Position numbers and translations under genes: made by a program. The notes beneath the pieces are model-generated. The model was not told the DNA's origin, did not search any database, and saw nothing but the letters and a program-made list of their open reading frames with translations. Positions 55,159 through 64,000 of a stretch of DNA of 64,000 nt are shown here, one piece after another (position 1 is the stretch's first letter; every line of letters begins with the position of its first letter). Source of the stretch: Bordetella genomosp. 9 (GTDB taxonomy: Bacteria > Pseudomonadota > Gammaproteobacteria > Burkholderiales > Burkholderiaceae_B). Where the stretch lies: assembly GCF_002119725.1 (NCBI RefSeq), contig NZ_CP021109.1, forward strand, positions 2,542,001 to 2,606,000. The letters run 5' to 3'.

Positions 55159-56361
55159 ATGAGTGCGGCAAGGTGGCGGCGCATGATGTCCCAGACAACC
55201 TACCCGGGCGCGGGCATGCCGCCCGGCATGGCCCCGGTGGCGGCGGGAGCCGGTGCGGGCAACCGTGGCGCGGCCGGCGCGCCGGCCGCGGGGGACAGCG
55301 CCGCTGCATCCAAGGCCACACCCGCGGCGGGACGCACGCGTCCCGCCGAGCCCCTGATCGCGCACGCCATCGTCGCGGCGGCGCTGCTCGTCTATCCCAC
55401 GGTGGCGACACCCTTCTTCACTTTCCAGGTCGCCGCCCAGGCGCTGGTGCTCGGCCTGATCGCCCTGTCGCTTGCCGTGCTCGCCGGCTACGGCGGCATG
55501 GTGACCCTGTCGCAGATGACCGTGGCGGGAATAGCGGGCTATGCGCTGGCGCTGCTTGGCGTGAACGCCGACCCTGCACACAGCCAGGGTTGGCCCTGGT
55601 GGCTGGCCGTGCCGGCCGCCGTCGCGATCGGCACCGCGGCCGCCACGCTGATCGGCATGCTCGCCGTGCGCACCGAAGGCATCTACACCATCATGATCAC
55701 CCTGGCGATCGGCGTCGCCTTCTTCTACCTGGCGCAGCAGAACTACACCGTGTTCAACGGCTTCCAGGGCCTGGCGCGCATCCTGCCGCCCGAGCTGCAT
55801 GGGATGGACCTGCGTTCGCCCGTGCCGTTCTACTACCTGAGTCTGGCCTGTGCCGCACTGGGCTATGCCGCGGTGGCGTACGTCGCGCGCGCGCCGTTCG
55901 GCATCGCATTGCAGGGCATACGCGACAACGCCCGCCGCATGCGCGCCCTGGGGTTCAACGTGACCGCGCACCGCATCGCCGCGCATGCGCTGGCCGGGCT
56001 GATCGCCAGCGTCGGCGGCGTATTGCTGGCCTGGTACAACTCGCAGATCTCCCCCGGTTCGGTCAACACGACCGCGATGATCAACATCCTGATCATCGCC
56101 GTGCTCGGCGGCATGCGGCATCCCGCGGGGGCCTTTCTTGGCGCGCTGCTCTTCGTCCTCCTGCAGAACTTCGCCATCGACCTGGTCGACCGCGAACGGT
56201 TCAACCTGGTGATAGGCGGCGTCTTCCTCCTGGTTCTGATGGTTTCGCCGGACGGCCTGCTGGGCGTCTGGCGCCGCCGGCGCGGGCCGGCTCGCCCCGC
56301 CAAGGCGGCAAATCCAGCGCCATCCATGGCAATCACGACGAGAACAAGGAGACATCCATGA
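55159..56361 (+). CDS. livM: Branched-chain amino acid-type ABC permease (LivM family)
   Basis: A 400-residue inner-membrane permease. The family region starts near residue 70 and contains GYGGMVTLSQMTVAGIAGYA and the ATPase-docking GIALQGIRDNARRMRALGFNV. A 65-residue N-terminal extension rich in Gly, Ala and Pro precedes it. The start at 55159 is supported by GGGGAGG; a later start would remove the extension. Its stop overlaps the receptor gene start (ATGA). Confidence 0.93.
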   Translation: MSAARWRRMMSQTTYPGAGMPPGMAPVAAGAGAGNRGAAGAPAAGDSAAASKATPAAGRTRPAEPLIAHAIVAAALLVYPTVATPFFTFQVAAQALVLGLIALSLAVLAGYGGMVTLSQMTVAGIAGYALALLGVNADPAHSQGWPWWLAVPAAVAIGTAAATLIGMLAVRTEGIYTIMITLAIGVAFFYLAQQNYTVFNGFQGLARILPPELHGMDLRSPVPFYYLSLACAALGYAAVAYVARAPFGIALQGIRDNARRMRALGFNVTAHRIAAHALAGLIASVGGVLLAWYNSQISPGSVNTTAMINILIIAVLGGMRHPAGAFLGALLFVLLQNFAIDLVDRERFNLVIGGVFLLVLMVSPDGLLGVWRRRRGPARPAKAANPAPSMAITTRTRRHP

Positions 56362-57647
56362 TCCATGCATTATCCGTGGCCGCCCAGCGCGGCCCCATCG
56401 CGGGCGCCGCACTGGCGCTCGGCATCCTGGCGCTGGCGGCCGCGCCGGGCGGCGCCGCACGCGCGCAGCAGGCACAGGACACGATCCGGATCGGCGCCCT
56501 GGCGACGCTGGAAGGGCCCTTCGCCGTCCCGGGACAGGACGGCATGCGCGGCGTAGACCTGGCCGTGGCGCAGCATCGCGGCATGGTGGCGGGCAAGAAG
56601 ATCGAGATCATCCGGGCGTCGTCCAATGGCAATCCGGATACGGCGGTAAACGCGGCGCGCAAGCTCGTGGAGCAGGACCGCGTCCAGATACTGATCGGTC
56701 CCTTGTCCGGCTCCGAAGGCATCGCGGTGAAGAACTACGCCAAGACGCATCCGGAGGTCACCTTCGTCAACGGCTCCTCGGCCGCGCAGGGCACCACGCT
56801 GCAGGATCCGGCGCCCAACTTCTTCCGGTTCTCGACGGACGGCGCGCAATGGCAGGCCGGCCTCGGCAGCTACGCGTACAAGGACAAGGGCTACAAGCGG
56901 GTGGTCTCCGTGGCGGAGGACTACTCCTTCCCCTACTCCCTGCTGCAGGGCTTCATGATCGAGTTCTGCAAGGCGGGCGGCAAGGTGGTGGACAAGCATT
57001 GGGTGCCGCTGGGCACGCGCGATTATTCGTCCGTTATCGCCCGCATTCCCGATGACATCGACGCCATCTACGTGGCGCTGGGCGGCTCCGACGCCGTCAA
57101 CTTCTTCTCGCAGTATGAACAGGCCGGCGGCGACAAGCCGCTGATCGCGGGCTCCATCACCATCGACCAGTCGGTGCTCGGCTACAAGGGCAAACGGCGC
57201 GACGCGTTGATCGGCACGCCGTCAGCCGGGCCGATCGCGGACAACTACGACGACCCGGCCTGGAAGAAGTTCGTGGCCGACTATCGCGAATCCTTCAAGG
57301 ATGGACTGCCCAGCCCCAGTCTGTTCGCGCACGCCTATTACGTGAACACCAAGGCGGTGCTGGATGCGCTTGAACAGGAGAAGGGCGACCTGTCCAACAA
57401 CCAGGCCAAGCTGCGGCAAACCCTGTCGACGATGACGGTGTCCACGCCCACCGGCAATGTGAAGCTGGACGAGAACCGCAACGCGGTTGCCAACATCTTC
57501 CTGACCGAGGTCGCCAAGAACAGCGACGGCAGCCTGTACAACAAGTTCGTGAAGATCGTTCCCGACGTCAACCAGCGCCTGGGCCTGTCCAAGGCCGAAT
57601 TCGACAAGATGGGACTGGGCTCGCGCACCAACCCGGAGTGCAAGTGA
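56358..57647 (+). CDS. Liv-type ABC transporter substrate-binding protein
   Basis: A 429-residue periplasmic receptor. A signal peptide (to about residue 37, ARA) precedes IRIGALATLEGPFAVPGQDGMRGVDLAV, the opening of the type I binding-protein fold, and GPLSGSEGIAVKNYAKTHPEVTFVNGSSAAQ. The C-terminus ends in CK. It captures the substrate for LivH/LivM. ABC receptors of this group also bind amides and aromatic compounds. It overlaps livM by 4 bp and livG by 4 bp (GTGA). Confidence 0.93.
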   Translation: MIHALSVAAQRGPIAGAALALGILALAAAPGGAARAQQAQDTIRIGALATLEGPFAVPGQDGMRGVDLAVAQHRGMVAGKKIEIIRASSNGNPDTAVNAARKLVEQDRVQILIGPLSGSEGIAVKNYAKTHPEVTFVNGSSAAQGTTLQDPAPNFFRFSTDGAQWQAGLGSYAYKDKGYKRVVSVAEDYSFPYSLLQGFMIEFCKAGGKVVDKHWVPLGTRDYSSVIARIPDDIDAIYVALGGSDAVNFFSQYEQAGGDKPLIAGSITIDQSVLGYKGKRRDALIGTPSAGPIADNYDDPAWKKFVADYRESFKDGLPSPSLFAHAYYVNTKAVLDALEQEKGDLSNNQAKLRQTLSTMTVSTPTGNVKLDENRNAVANIFLTEVAKNSDGSLYNKFVKIVPDVNQRLGLSKAEFDKMGLGSRTNPECK

Positions 57648-58429
57648 ACGAACCGCATGCCGCCACCGGCTTTTCTTCGGGCAACGCCCTGGAGTTGCAC
57701 GGCATCAGCCGATCGTTCGGCGCGCTGAAGGCCATCGACGATGTGTCGTTCAACGTCGAGGCCGGGCGGCGGCATGCGGTGCTCGGCTCGAACGGCGCCG
57801 GCAAGACCACGCTGTTCAACATGATCACCGGCGATTTTCCGGTGACGTCGGGGCGCGTGGTCCTGTTCGGCGAGGACGTCACGGCGCTGCCGCCGTGGGA
57901 GCGCGTCCGCCGCGGGCTGCGACGCACCTACCAGTCCTCGCTGCTGTTTCGCGAGCTGAGCGTGCGGGACAACCTTTATCTGGCCGTGCGGGGCGTGGCG
58001 CGCGGCCGCTTCAGCCTGCTGCGGACCGACGCCGCCTCGGCAACGGACCGTGCGGCCGCCGCCCTGCTCGAACACGTGCGCCTGGCGCACCTGGCCGATA
58101 CGCCGGTGGCCCAGCTGTCGCACGGCCAGCAAAGACAACTGGAAGTCGGCATGGCGCTGGCAGGCTCGCCGCGCCTGATCCTGTTCGATGAGCCGGCGGC
58201 GGGCCTGTCGCCGTCGGAACGGCGCGAACTGGTGGCGCTGCTGCAAGCGCTGCCCGGCCATATCGGCTACGTCATCATCGAGCACGACCTGGAGATCGCG
58301 CTGTCGGTCGCATCGCAGGTGACCGTCATGCACAACGGCCGCGTGCTGCGGCACGGCACGCCCGGGGAAATCGAAGCGGACCCCGAAGTGCAGGCCATCT
58401 ACATGGGAGAGCGGCAGCATGGCCATTGA
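57644..58429 (+). CDS. livG: Liv-type ABC transporter ATP-binding protein (LivG family)
   Basis: A 261-residue ATPase. Walker A GSNGAGKT (about 48-55), the LivG-type insertion (RRGLRRTYQSSLLFRELSVRDNLYL), signature LSHGQQRQLEVGMAL (His replaces the first Gly) and Walker B LILFDEPAAGLSPSER are seen. It starts with GTG 57644, overlapping the receptor stop, with GGAG 5 bases upstream. It overlaps the LivF fusion gene by 11 bp. Confidence 0.93.
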   Translation: MNEPHAATGFSSGNALELHGISRSFGALKAIDDVSFNVEAGRRHAVLGSNGAGKTTLFNMITGDFPVTSGRVVLFGEDVTALPPWERVRRGLRRTYQSSLLFRELSVRDNLYLAVRGVARGRFSLLRTDAASATDRAAAALLEHVRLAHLADTPVAQLSHGQQRQLEVGMALAGSPRLILFDEPAAGLSPSERRELVALLQALPGHIGYVIIEHDLEIALSVASQVTVMHNGRVLRHGTPGEIEADPEVQAIYMGERQHGH

Positions 58430-60776
58430 ACGCAAGACGCCGGACGGCACGGCGCAGGCGCCGGTGCTGTCAGTCGATGCGCTGAATGTGTTCTACGGCA
58501 GCGCCCACGTTCTGCATGGCGTATCGCTGACGCTGCCGCGCGGCGTCCTGGCGGTGGTCGGCCGCAACGGCATGGGCAAGACCACGCTGTGCAATGCCAT
58601 CGCCGGGCTGATCCCCGCGCGCGGCAGCGTGCGCCTGCGAGGGCGCGAAATCCTCGGCATGCCGGCGCACGCCATCACGGAACTGGGGATCGGCTACGTG
58701 CCCCAGGGCCGCCACGTATGGCCGTCGCTCACCGTGGACGAGCATTTCCGCCTGGCGGCGCGCAGCGCGCGGCGCGGCGAATGGACGGTGGACCGCGTGT
58801 ACGCGGCGTTTCCCCGCCTGGCCGAACGGCGGCACAACGGCGGCGCCCAGCTGTCCGGCGGCGAACAACAGATGCTTGCCATCGGCCGCGCGCTGCTGTT
58901 CAACCCGGATCTGCTGGTGATGGACGAGCCCACCGAAGGCCTGGCGCCCGTCATCGTGGACCAGGTGGCCGCAATGCTGAAAACGCTGGCGCGCGAAGGC
59001 GGCATCGCGGTGCTGCTGATCGAACAGAATCTGGGCGTGGCCATCGACGTGGCCGACACCGTGGCCGTCCTGGTAAACGGGCAAGTCGCGCGCGTCATGC
59101 CGGCGGCGCAGCTGGCGGCGGACCGCGAACTGCAGCAACGCCTGCTGGGCGTGAAGTCGGGCGCATCCGGCGATGCGCCGGACGCCGGCGCGCGATCCAT
59201 GGCGGACATCGCGGCACAGCGGACGGACGACGGAACCGCCGCGCCGGTCCAGGGGCTGGTCGAAGTCCTGACCGTGCGGCGCGAACACGCCGACACCATG
59301 GCGGCGTCCCTGCCCGGCTATGCCGACGGCGTGAACCGCTGGCAACTGGATCGCCCCGCCATTACCGGCCGCGGCGCCGCGGCATCTGGCCCGCCAGGTT
59401 CCACCGCGGCATCCGCGCCGGCCCTGGCTGCGGCGGACGCATCGGCTGGCGCAACGGGTCCGGACGATTCCCGGCCGCCGGCGCGCTTCGCGCCGCTTGC
59501 CCCGCCGGTGGCCGCCGTCGCCGATCGGGCGGCCTACGTCGTCGGCACTTTCGACACCAAGGCGCGCGAACTGTTTCTGCTGCGCGACTGCCTGCAGCGC
59601 CTGGGCCTGCGCACGGTAACGGTGGACGTATCGACGTCCGGCCAGCCATCGCCGGCGGGCGTGCATCCTCGCGAAGTGGCGCGCCACCATCCCGATGGCG
59701 AGCGGGGCGTGTTCACGGGCGACCGCGGCACCGCGGTGACCGCCATGGCGGTTGCGCTGGCGCGCTTCCTGCCTGCGCGACGCGACCTGTGCGGCGTTGT
59801 CGCGGCCGGCGGTTCGGGCGGCACCGCGCTCGCCAGCGCCGGCATGCGCGCGCTTCCCATCGGCATTCCGAAGATCCTGGTGTCCACCGTGGCGTCGGGC
59901 GACGTGCGCCGCTACGTCGGCCCCAACGACATCTGCATGATGTACTCCGTCACCGATGTAGCGGGCATCAACCGCATCAGCAGCCAGGTGCTGGGCAACG
60001 CCGCCCACGCGCTGGCTGGCATGATCCTGCACCGCCAGCCGCCGCCCGAGACGGCCCGCCCGGCCATCGGACTGACGATGTTCGGCGTGACCACGCCCTG
60101 TGTGCAGGCCGTCACCGGCATGCTGGGCGCCGAGTATGACTGCATGGTCTTTCACGCCACGGGCATCGGCGGCAACTCGATGGAAAAACTGGTGGAGTCC
60201 GGCCTGCTCGAAGCGGTGATCGACGTGTCGACCACGGAGATCGCCGATGAAATCGTGGGCGGCGTGTTCTCGGCCGGCCCGGGACGGCTGGACGCCATCA
60301 TCGACACCGGCGTGCCCTACGTGGGCTCGGGCGGCGCGCTGGACATGGTGAACTTCATGGCAATGGACACCGTGCCCGAACGCTTCAGGCAACGCCGGCT
60401 TTACCGCCACAACGACAACGTGACGCTGATGCGCACGACGCCCGAGGAAAACCGCCGCATCGGCGCCTTCCTGGCCGACAAGCTGAACCGCATGCAGGGC
60501 CCGGTGCGTTTTCTGTTGCCCGAAGGCGGCGTATCGGCCATCGACATGCCTGGCAAGCCGTTCTGGGATCCGGAAGCCGATCGCGCCTTGTACGCGGCGA
60601 TCGAGCAAGGGTTCCGCCCCACCGCGTCGCGGCAGCTGCGCCGCCTGCCCTATCACATCAACGACCCGCGCTTCGCCGAGGCCCTGGTCCAAGCCTTCCG
60701 GGAAGTCCGGGGCGCGGACAGGCTCACGGCCGGCGCGTTCAACCGGGAGACAGCCCATGCCGCGCATCGCGCGTGA
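58419..60776 (+). CDS. LivF-type ATPase fused to a Tm-1-like (UPF0261) domain
   Basis: A 785-residue fusion. Residues 15-245 form a complete LivF ATPase: Walker A GRNGMGKT (48-55), signature LSGGEQQ (145-151), Walker B LLVMDEP (165-171). Residues 246-365 are a linker with two low-complexity Ala/Gly/Pro stretches around a more ordered block (277-316). From about 371 the sequence is a full UPF0261/Tm-1-like ATP-binding domain, starting [20 protein letters not shown] and containing [20 protein letters not shown] and [15 protein letters not shown]. No stop or frameshift lies at the junction. UPF0261 function in bacteria is unknown. The next gene encodes its usual partner and overlaps by 20 bp. 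Confidence 0.9.
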   Translation: MAIERKTPDGTAQAPVLSVDALNVFYGSAHVLHGVSLTLPRGVLAVVGRNGMGKTTLCNAIAGLIPARGSVRLRGREILGMPAHAITELGIGYVPQGRHVWPSLTVDEHFRLAARSARRGEWTVDRVYAAFPRLAERRHNGGAQLSGGEQQMLAIGRALLFNPDLLVMDEPTEGLAPVIVDQVAAMLKTLAREGGIAVLLIEQNLGVAIDVADTVAVLVNGQVARVMPAAQLAADRELQQRLLGVKSGASGDAPDAGARSMADIAAQRTDDGTAAPVQGLVEVLTVRREHADTMAASLPGYADGVNRWQLDRPAITGRGAAASGPPGSTAASAPALAAADASAGATGPDDSRPPARFAPLAPPVAAVADRAAYVVGTFDTKARELFLLRDCLQRLGLRTVTVDVSTSGQPSPAGVHPREVARHHPDGERGVFTGDRGTAVTAMAVALARFLPARRDLCGVVAAGGSGGTALASAGMRALPIGIPKILVSTVASGDVRRYVGPNDICMMYSVTDVAGINRISSQVLGNAAHALAGMILHRQPPPETARPAIGLTMFGVTTPCVQAVTGMLGAEYDCMVFHATGIGGNSMEKLVESGLLEAVIDVSTTEIADEIVGGVFSAGPGRLDAIIDTGVPYVGSGGALDMVNFMAMDTVPERFRQRRLYRHNDNVTLMRTTPEENRRIGAFLADKLNRMQGPVRFLLPEGGVSAIDMPGKPFWDPEADRALYAAIEQGFRPTASRQLRRLPYHINDPRFAEALVQAFREVRGADRLTAGAFNRETAHAAHRA

Positions 60777-61587
60777 TGCCCTGCTCGACCGCCTGCGTGC
60801 CCAGATCGGCCGCGGCGAACTCATCATCGGCGCCGGCGCCGGCACGGGGCTCTCGGCCCGTTGCGAGGAGGCCGGCGGCGTCGACCTGATCGTGATCTAT
60901 AACTCCGGCCGCTACCGGATGGCCGGCCGCGGCTCGCTCGCCGGCCTGCTCGCCTACGGCAACGCCAACGAGGTCGTCCTGGAGATGGCGCACGAGGTGC
61001 TGCCCGTGGTGCGACGCACGCCGGTGCTGGCCGGCGTGAATGGCACGGATCCCTTCCTGATCGCCGACGCCTTCCTGCGGCGCCTGCAGGCGCTGGGCTT
61101 TTCCGGCGTGCAGAATTTCCCCACGGTCGGCCTGATCGACGGCGTCTTCCGGGCCAATCTGGAAGAAACCGGCATGAGTTACCAGTTGGAAGTGGAGATG
61201 ATCGCGCGCGCCCACGCGTTGGACATGCTGACGACGCCGTATGTGTTCAGCGAAGAGAACGCGGCCGACATGACCCGCGCGGGCGCCGACGTCATTGTCT
61301 GCCATCTGGGCCTGACCACCGGCGGGGACATCGGCGCGGCCACCGCGCTGAGCCTCGCGGACTGCGTGCCGCGCATCCAGGCCTGGGCGGACGCCGCTCG
61401 GTCCGTGCGCGACGACGTCATCGTCCTGTGCCATGGCGGCCCGATCGCCACCCCGGACGACGTCGCCTGCATCCTCGCGCAGTGTCCGGGTTGCCACGGC
61501 TTTTTCGGCGCTTCCAGCATGGAGCGCCTGCCCGCGGAAACCGCCCTGACGGAAACGGCCAGGCGGTTCAAGCAAATTCAGCGATAA
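60757..61587 (+). CDS. TIM-barrel protein of the phosphoenolpyruvate hydrolase-like family
   Basis: A 276-residue protein matching the domain that forms the C-terminal half of plant Tm-1: [68 protein letters not shown] and [10 protein letters not shown]. The fold is a TIM barrel; the name 'phosphoenolpyruvate hydrolase' comes from the family and is poorly tested. Overlap of 20 bp with the LivF-Tm-1 gene implies coordinated synthesis. Bacterial genomes usually encode UPF0261 and this protein side by side, and plants fuse them. Confidence 0.88.
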   Translation: MPRIARDALLDRLRAQIGRGELIIGAGAGTGLSARCEEAGGVDLIVIYNSGRYRMAGRGSLAGLLAYGNANEVVLEMAHEVLPVVRRTPVLAGVNGTDPFLIADAFLRRLQALGFSGVQNFPTVGLIDGVFRANLEETGMSYQLEVEMIARAHALDMLTTPYVFSEENAADMTRAGADVIVCHLGLTTGGDIGAATALSLADCVPRIQAWADAARSVRDDVIVLCHGGPIATPDDVACILAQCPGCHGFFGASSMERLPAETALTETARRFKQIQR

Positions 61588-61597
61588 GAGGCTCATC

Positions 61598-63286
61598 ATG
61601 TCCGCTTCACCCTTCGCCGCTTTCCTGTTGACGGTCCTGGCGGTCGCGATCGTCGCCGCCATCGTCGTCGGACTGCTGCATTGGCTTTATCTGCGCGCCT
61701 CCAAGGAGCGCGCCTTCGTGCGCACCGGGCTGGGCGGCCAGCGCGTGGTGCTGGACGGCGGCGCCCTGGTGCTGCCCATCGTTCACGACGTGATCCCCGT
61801 GAACATGAACACGCTGCGGCTGGAAGTCTCGCGCGGCCGCGACAAGGCGCTGATCACCAAGGACCGGCTGCGCGTGGATGTCATCGCCGAGTTCTACGTG
61901 CGTGTGCAGGCCAGCGCCCAGGCGGTGTCCGACGCCGCGCAGACCCTGGGCCAACGCACCATGGCGCCGGAGCAGTTGAAGGAATTGCTGGAAGGCAAGT
62001 TCGTGGACGCCCTGCGCACCGTGGCCGCCGAAATGACCATGGAGGAGCTGCACGAACGGCGCGGCGACTACGTACGGCGGGTGCGTGACTCGGTATCCGA
62101 GAACCTGATCAAGAACGGTCTCGAACTGGAGGCGGCGTCGCTGACGCAGCTGGATCAGACGTCCATGGAGTTCTTCAATCCCAGCAATGCCTTCGACGCG
62201 GAAGGCCTGACGCGGCTGACCGAACAGATCGAGCGCCGCAAGAAGCAGCGCAACGACATCGAACAGGACACGCTGATCGCCATCCGCAACAAGAATCTGG
62301 AAGCGGAGAAATTGTCCCTGGAGATCGACCGCGATGCGGAAAGCGCCCGGCTGGCGCAGGAACGCGAGCTGGAAATCGCGCGCGCCGAGCAGCGCGCTAC
62401 CCTGGCGCGCGAGCGGGCGGAACGCGAGAAAGACGGCCAGCGCGCGCAGATCGCCGCGCAACAGGTCGTGGAGGAAGCGCGTCTGCGGGCGGAACAAAGC
62501 ATCGAAGCCAACCGCATCCAGAAGGACCGGGAGGTGCAGGCGGCGGAAATCGAGCGCCGCAAGGCCATCGAATTGGCCGAGCAGCAGCGCGCCATCGCCG
62601 TGGCGATGCAGTCCAAGGCGCAGTCCGAGGCGCAGGCGGCGGCCGATGCCGCCCGTGCGCAGGCCGTCGCGGCGGAAGAAAGAATCTTCACCGCCCGCGA
62701 AATCGAAATGGCAGAACGGCGCAAACGCATCGAACTGGTGGCGGCCGCGCAAGCCGCGGAGCGCGACGCCCTGGCCGCGCGGGTCGCGGCCGAGGCCGAA
62801 CGCTCGGTCAGCGAGGACCGTGGCTATGCCCTGCGCGCGCGCGCCGAGGCCGAAGCGGACGCCGAACGCATCCGCCTGGCCGCCGCGCGCATCCGCCACG
62901 AAGTGGAAGCCGAAGGCCTGCGCATGATGAACGAGTCGTCGAACATCCTTACGCCTGACGCGCGCGCCTCGGCCCTGCGCATGAAACTGCTGGAGAAGGT
63001 CGAAGGCATCATCCGCGAATCGGTCAAACCCATGGAGAAGATCGACAGCATCCGCATCATGCACGTAGACGGCCTGGCGGGCGGTCACGGCGGCGGCCAT
63101 GACGCGGGCGGCAACCTGTCGGACTCCGTGGTGAATTCCGCCCTGCGCTTCCGGGCGCAGGCGCCCATCGTCGACCAGCTGCTCAGGGAGATCGGCCTGG
63201 ACAGCGCCGATATCAACCGCATGGGCGGCGCCGGAAGCCTGGCCGCTCCCGCCGCGGAGAAGAAGACGCACGAAACGACGCGCTAG
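61598..63286 (+). CDS. SPFH/flotillin-like membrane protein (YqiK-type)
   Basis: A 562-residue protein. One N-terminal membrane helix (about 7-30) leads into an SPFH/band-7 domain (about 35-190; AFVRTGLGGQRVVLDGGALVLPIV, then VDVIAEFYVRVQASAQAVSDAAQTLG). A long, Glu/Arg/Ala-rich coiled coil (about 205-440) follows, then a flotillin-like tail with a Gly/His-rich insert near 490. Such proteins form oligomeric scaffolds in membrane microdomains. It lies 10 bp after the TIM-barrel gene. A scaffold in a catabolic ABC operon is unexpected. Confidence 0.9.
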   Translation: MSASPFAAFLLTVLAVAIVAAIVVGLLHWLYLRASKERAFVRTGLGGQRVVLDGGALVLPIVHDVIPVNMNTLRLEVSRGRDKALITKDRLRVDVIAEFYVRVQASAQAVSDAAQTLGQRTMAPEQLKELLEGKFVDALRTVAAEMTMEELHERRGDYVRRVRDSVSENLIKNGLELEAASLTQLDQTSMEFFNPSNAFDAEGLTRLTEQIERRKKQRNDIEQDTLIAIRNKNLEAEKLSLEIDRDAESARLAQERELEIARAEQRATLARERAEREKDGQRAQIAAQQVVEEARLRAEQSIEANRIQKDREVQAAEIERRKAIELAEQQRAIAVAMQSKAQSEAQAAADAARAQAVAAEERIFTAREIEMAERRKRIELVAAAQAAERDALAARVAAEAERSVSEDRGYALRARAEAEADAERIRLAAARIRHEVEAEGLRMMNESSNILTPDARASALRMKLLEKVEGIIRESVKPMEKIDSIRIMHVDGLAGGHGGGHDAGGNLSDSVVNSALRFRAQAPIVDQLLREIGLDSADINRMGGAGSLAAPAAEKKTHETTR

Positions 63287-63326
63287 GCACGCCGCCACCG
63301 GCGCCAACCGCCCCACCGGAGACACC

Positions 63327-63770
63327 ATGGCAACGGTTTTCGTTTCCAGCATCATCGACGCCCCGGCGGCCGAAGTCTGGGCCGTGGTGCGCGATTTCAA
63401 CGCGATGCCGCAGTGGCACCCGCTGATCGCCGACTCACTGATCGAGAACGGGCTCACGTCCGATCGCATCGGCTGCGTGCGGGACTTCCACACCCGCGAC
63501 GGCGGCCGCCTACGCGAACAGCTGCTGGCCCTGTCCGACTATGACTACGCCTTCACCTACGCCATCCTGGAAAGCCCCATGGGCGTTTCCGACTACGTCG
63601 CCACCTTGACGTTGACGCCGGTGACCGATGGCGACCGCTGCTTCGGCCAGTGGACCGCCGAGTTCGGCTGCGCGCCGGACCGGGAAGCCGAACTCAAACG
63701 CTTCATCGGCCAGGAAGTCTTCCTGGCCGGATTCCAGGCCCTGCAGGCGCGCATGGGCCGGCGGCGCTAG
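63327..63770 (+). CDS. SRPBCC family protein (polyketide cyclase/START-like)
   Basis: A 147-residue protein with the helix-grip fold: VFVSSIIDAPAAEVWAVVRDFNAMPQWHPLI at the start and a long C-terminal helix. Relatives bind or convert hydrophobic ligands. It lies 40 bp after the SPFH gene as the last gene of the operon. Its TAG stop overlaps, base by base, the TAG of the convergent LysR gene (CTAG). Confidence 0.85.
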   Translation: MATVFVSSIIDAPAAEVWAVVRDFNAMPQWHPLIADSLIENGLTSDRIGCVRDFHTRDGGRLREQLLALSDYDYAFTYAILESPMGVSDYVATLTLTPVTDGDRCFGQWTAEFGCAPDREAELKRFIGQEVFLAGFQALQARMGRRR

Positions 63771-64000
63771 GGCGTGTTCACGCTGGAAGCAGTCCCGCCC
63801 TCGCGCCCCGACACCGAGGCGGCGACACAGTCGCGCAGCCAGCGGTGGGCCGGGTCGCGATGCACCCTTTCGTGCCACAGCATCGACATTTCAAAACCGG
63901 GCACCTCCACGGGCGCTTCTACCACCCGCAGGCCGGGCATGCGCCGCGCCAGGCGCTCCGGCAGCATGGCGACCAGATCGGTGCCGGTGACCGCCTGGAC
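63767..64000 (-). CDS. LysR-family regulator, C-terminal part (runs off the window)
   Basis: 77 residues of the C-terminus are visible, from the right edge to the stop at 63767-63769. TDLVAMLPERLARRMPGLRV followed by FEMSMLWHERVHRDPAHRWLRD is the usual end of the LysR effector domain. The HTH lies outside the window. It is convergent with the SRPBCC gene. Confidence 0.8.
   Translation of the reverse strand, partial: VQAVTGTDLVAMLPERLARRMPGLRVVEAPVEVPGFEMSMLWHERVHRDPAHRWLRDCVAASVSGREGGTASSVNTP

Overview
The window is high-GC, densely coded DNA from a betaproteobacterium, most probably the Alcaligenaceae (Bordetella/Achromobacter group). The evidence is indirect: four separate Bug-type (tripartite tricarboxylate) periplasmic receptors, a tcu tricarballylate locus, many LysR regulators and a strong G/C third-position bias. 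I saw no rRNA, tRNA, CRISPR array, insertion sequence or phage gene. It reads as chromosomal accessory-metabolism territory.

Layout. 1-3.8 kb: a CtaG-type membrane protein fused to a three-heme cytochrome c, then a Na+/H+ antiporter. 3.8-7.5 kb (minus strand): LysR-tcuA-tcuB for tricarballylate/citrate oxidation. 7.8-16.7 kb (plus): a catabolic cluster of aldehyde dehydrogenase, two Bug receptors, Fe-dependent alcohol dehydrogenase, LacI regulator and a TRAP transporter; LacI-like sites lie at its head. 16.7-19.7 kb: YjbQ, a VOC protein, a GAF protein and a third Bug receptor. 19.9-22.8 kb: a gamma-glutamyltranspeptidase-like enzyme divergent from a LysR regulator. 23-28 kb: two small exported proteins, a short ModE, a glycosyltransferase-like protein and modABC. 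28.1-33.6 kb: a lipoprotein lipase, the NAD(P)HX repair enzyme Nnr, a hipBA toxin-antitoxin pair with an array of operator-like repeats, and a TauE exporter. 33.8-38.6 kb: LysR/SelW-like pair, a nucleotidyltransferase/P-loop protein and a QseBC-like two-component system. 38.7-46.4 kb: a lactate-dehydrogenase-type flavoprotein and an RND efflux system. 46.4-51.8 kb: isocitrate/isopropylmalate dehydrogenase-like protein plus Bug receptor, divergent gabD, an unrecognised duplicated-domain protein and TetR.

51.8-63.8 kb holds the most unusual locus. Ten plus-strand genes, several overlapping, follow a good sigma70-like promoter and sit opposite the TetR gene: alpha/beta hydrolase, amidohydrolase, a complete branched-chain-amino-acid-type ABC importer, a TIM-barrel protein, a flotillin-like SPFH protein and an SRPBCC protein. 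The second ABC ATPase is fused in frame to a Tm-1-like (UPF0261) domain, and the TIM-barrel partner that completes plant Tm-1 is encoded by the next, overlapping gene. This suggests uptake of an unknown small molecule coupled to its hydrolysis and to a Tm-1-like activity. The window ends inside a LysR gene.

All family assignments come from reading motifs by eye. No database search was run.
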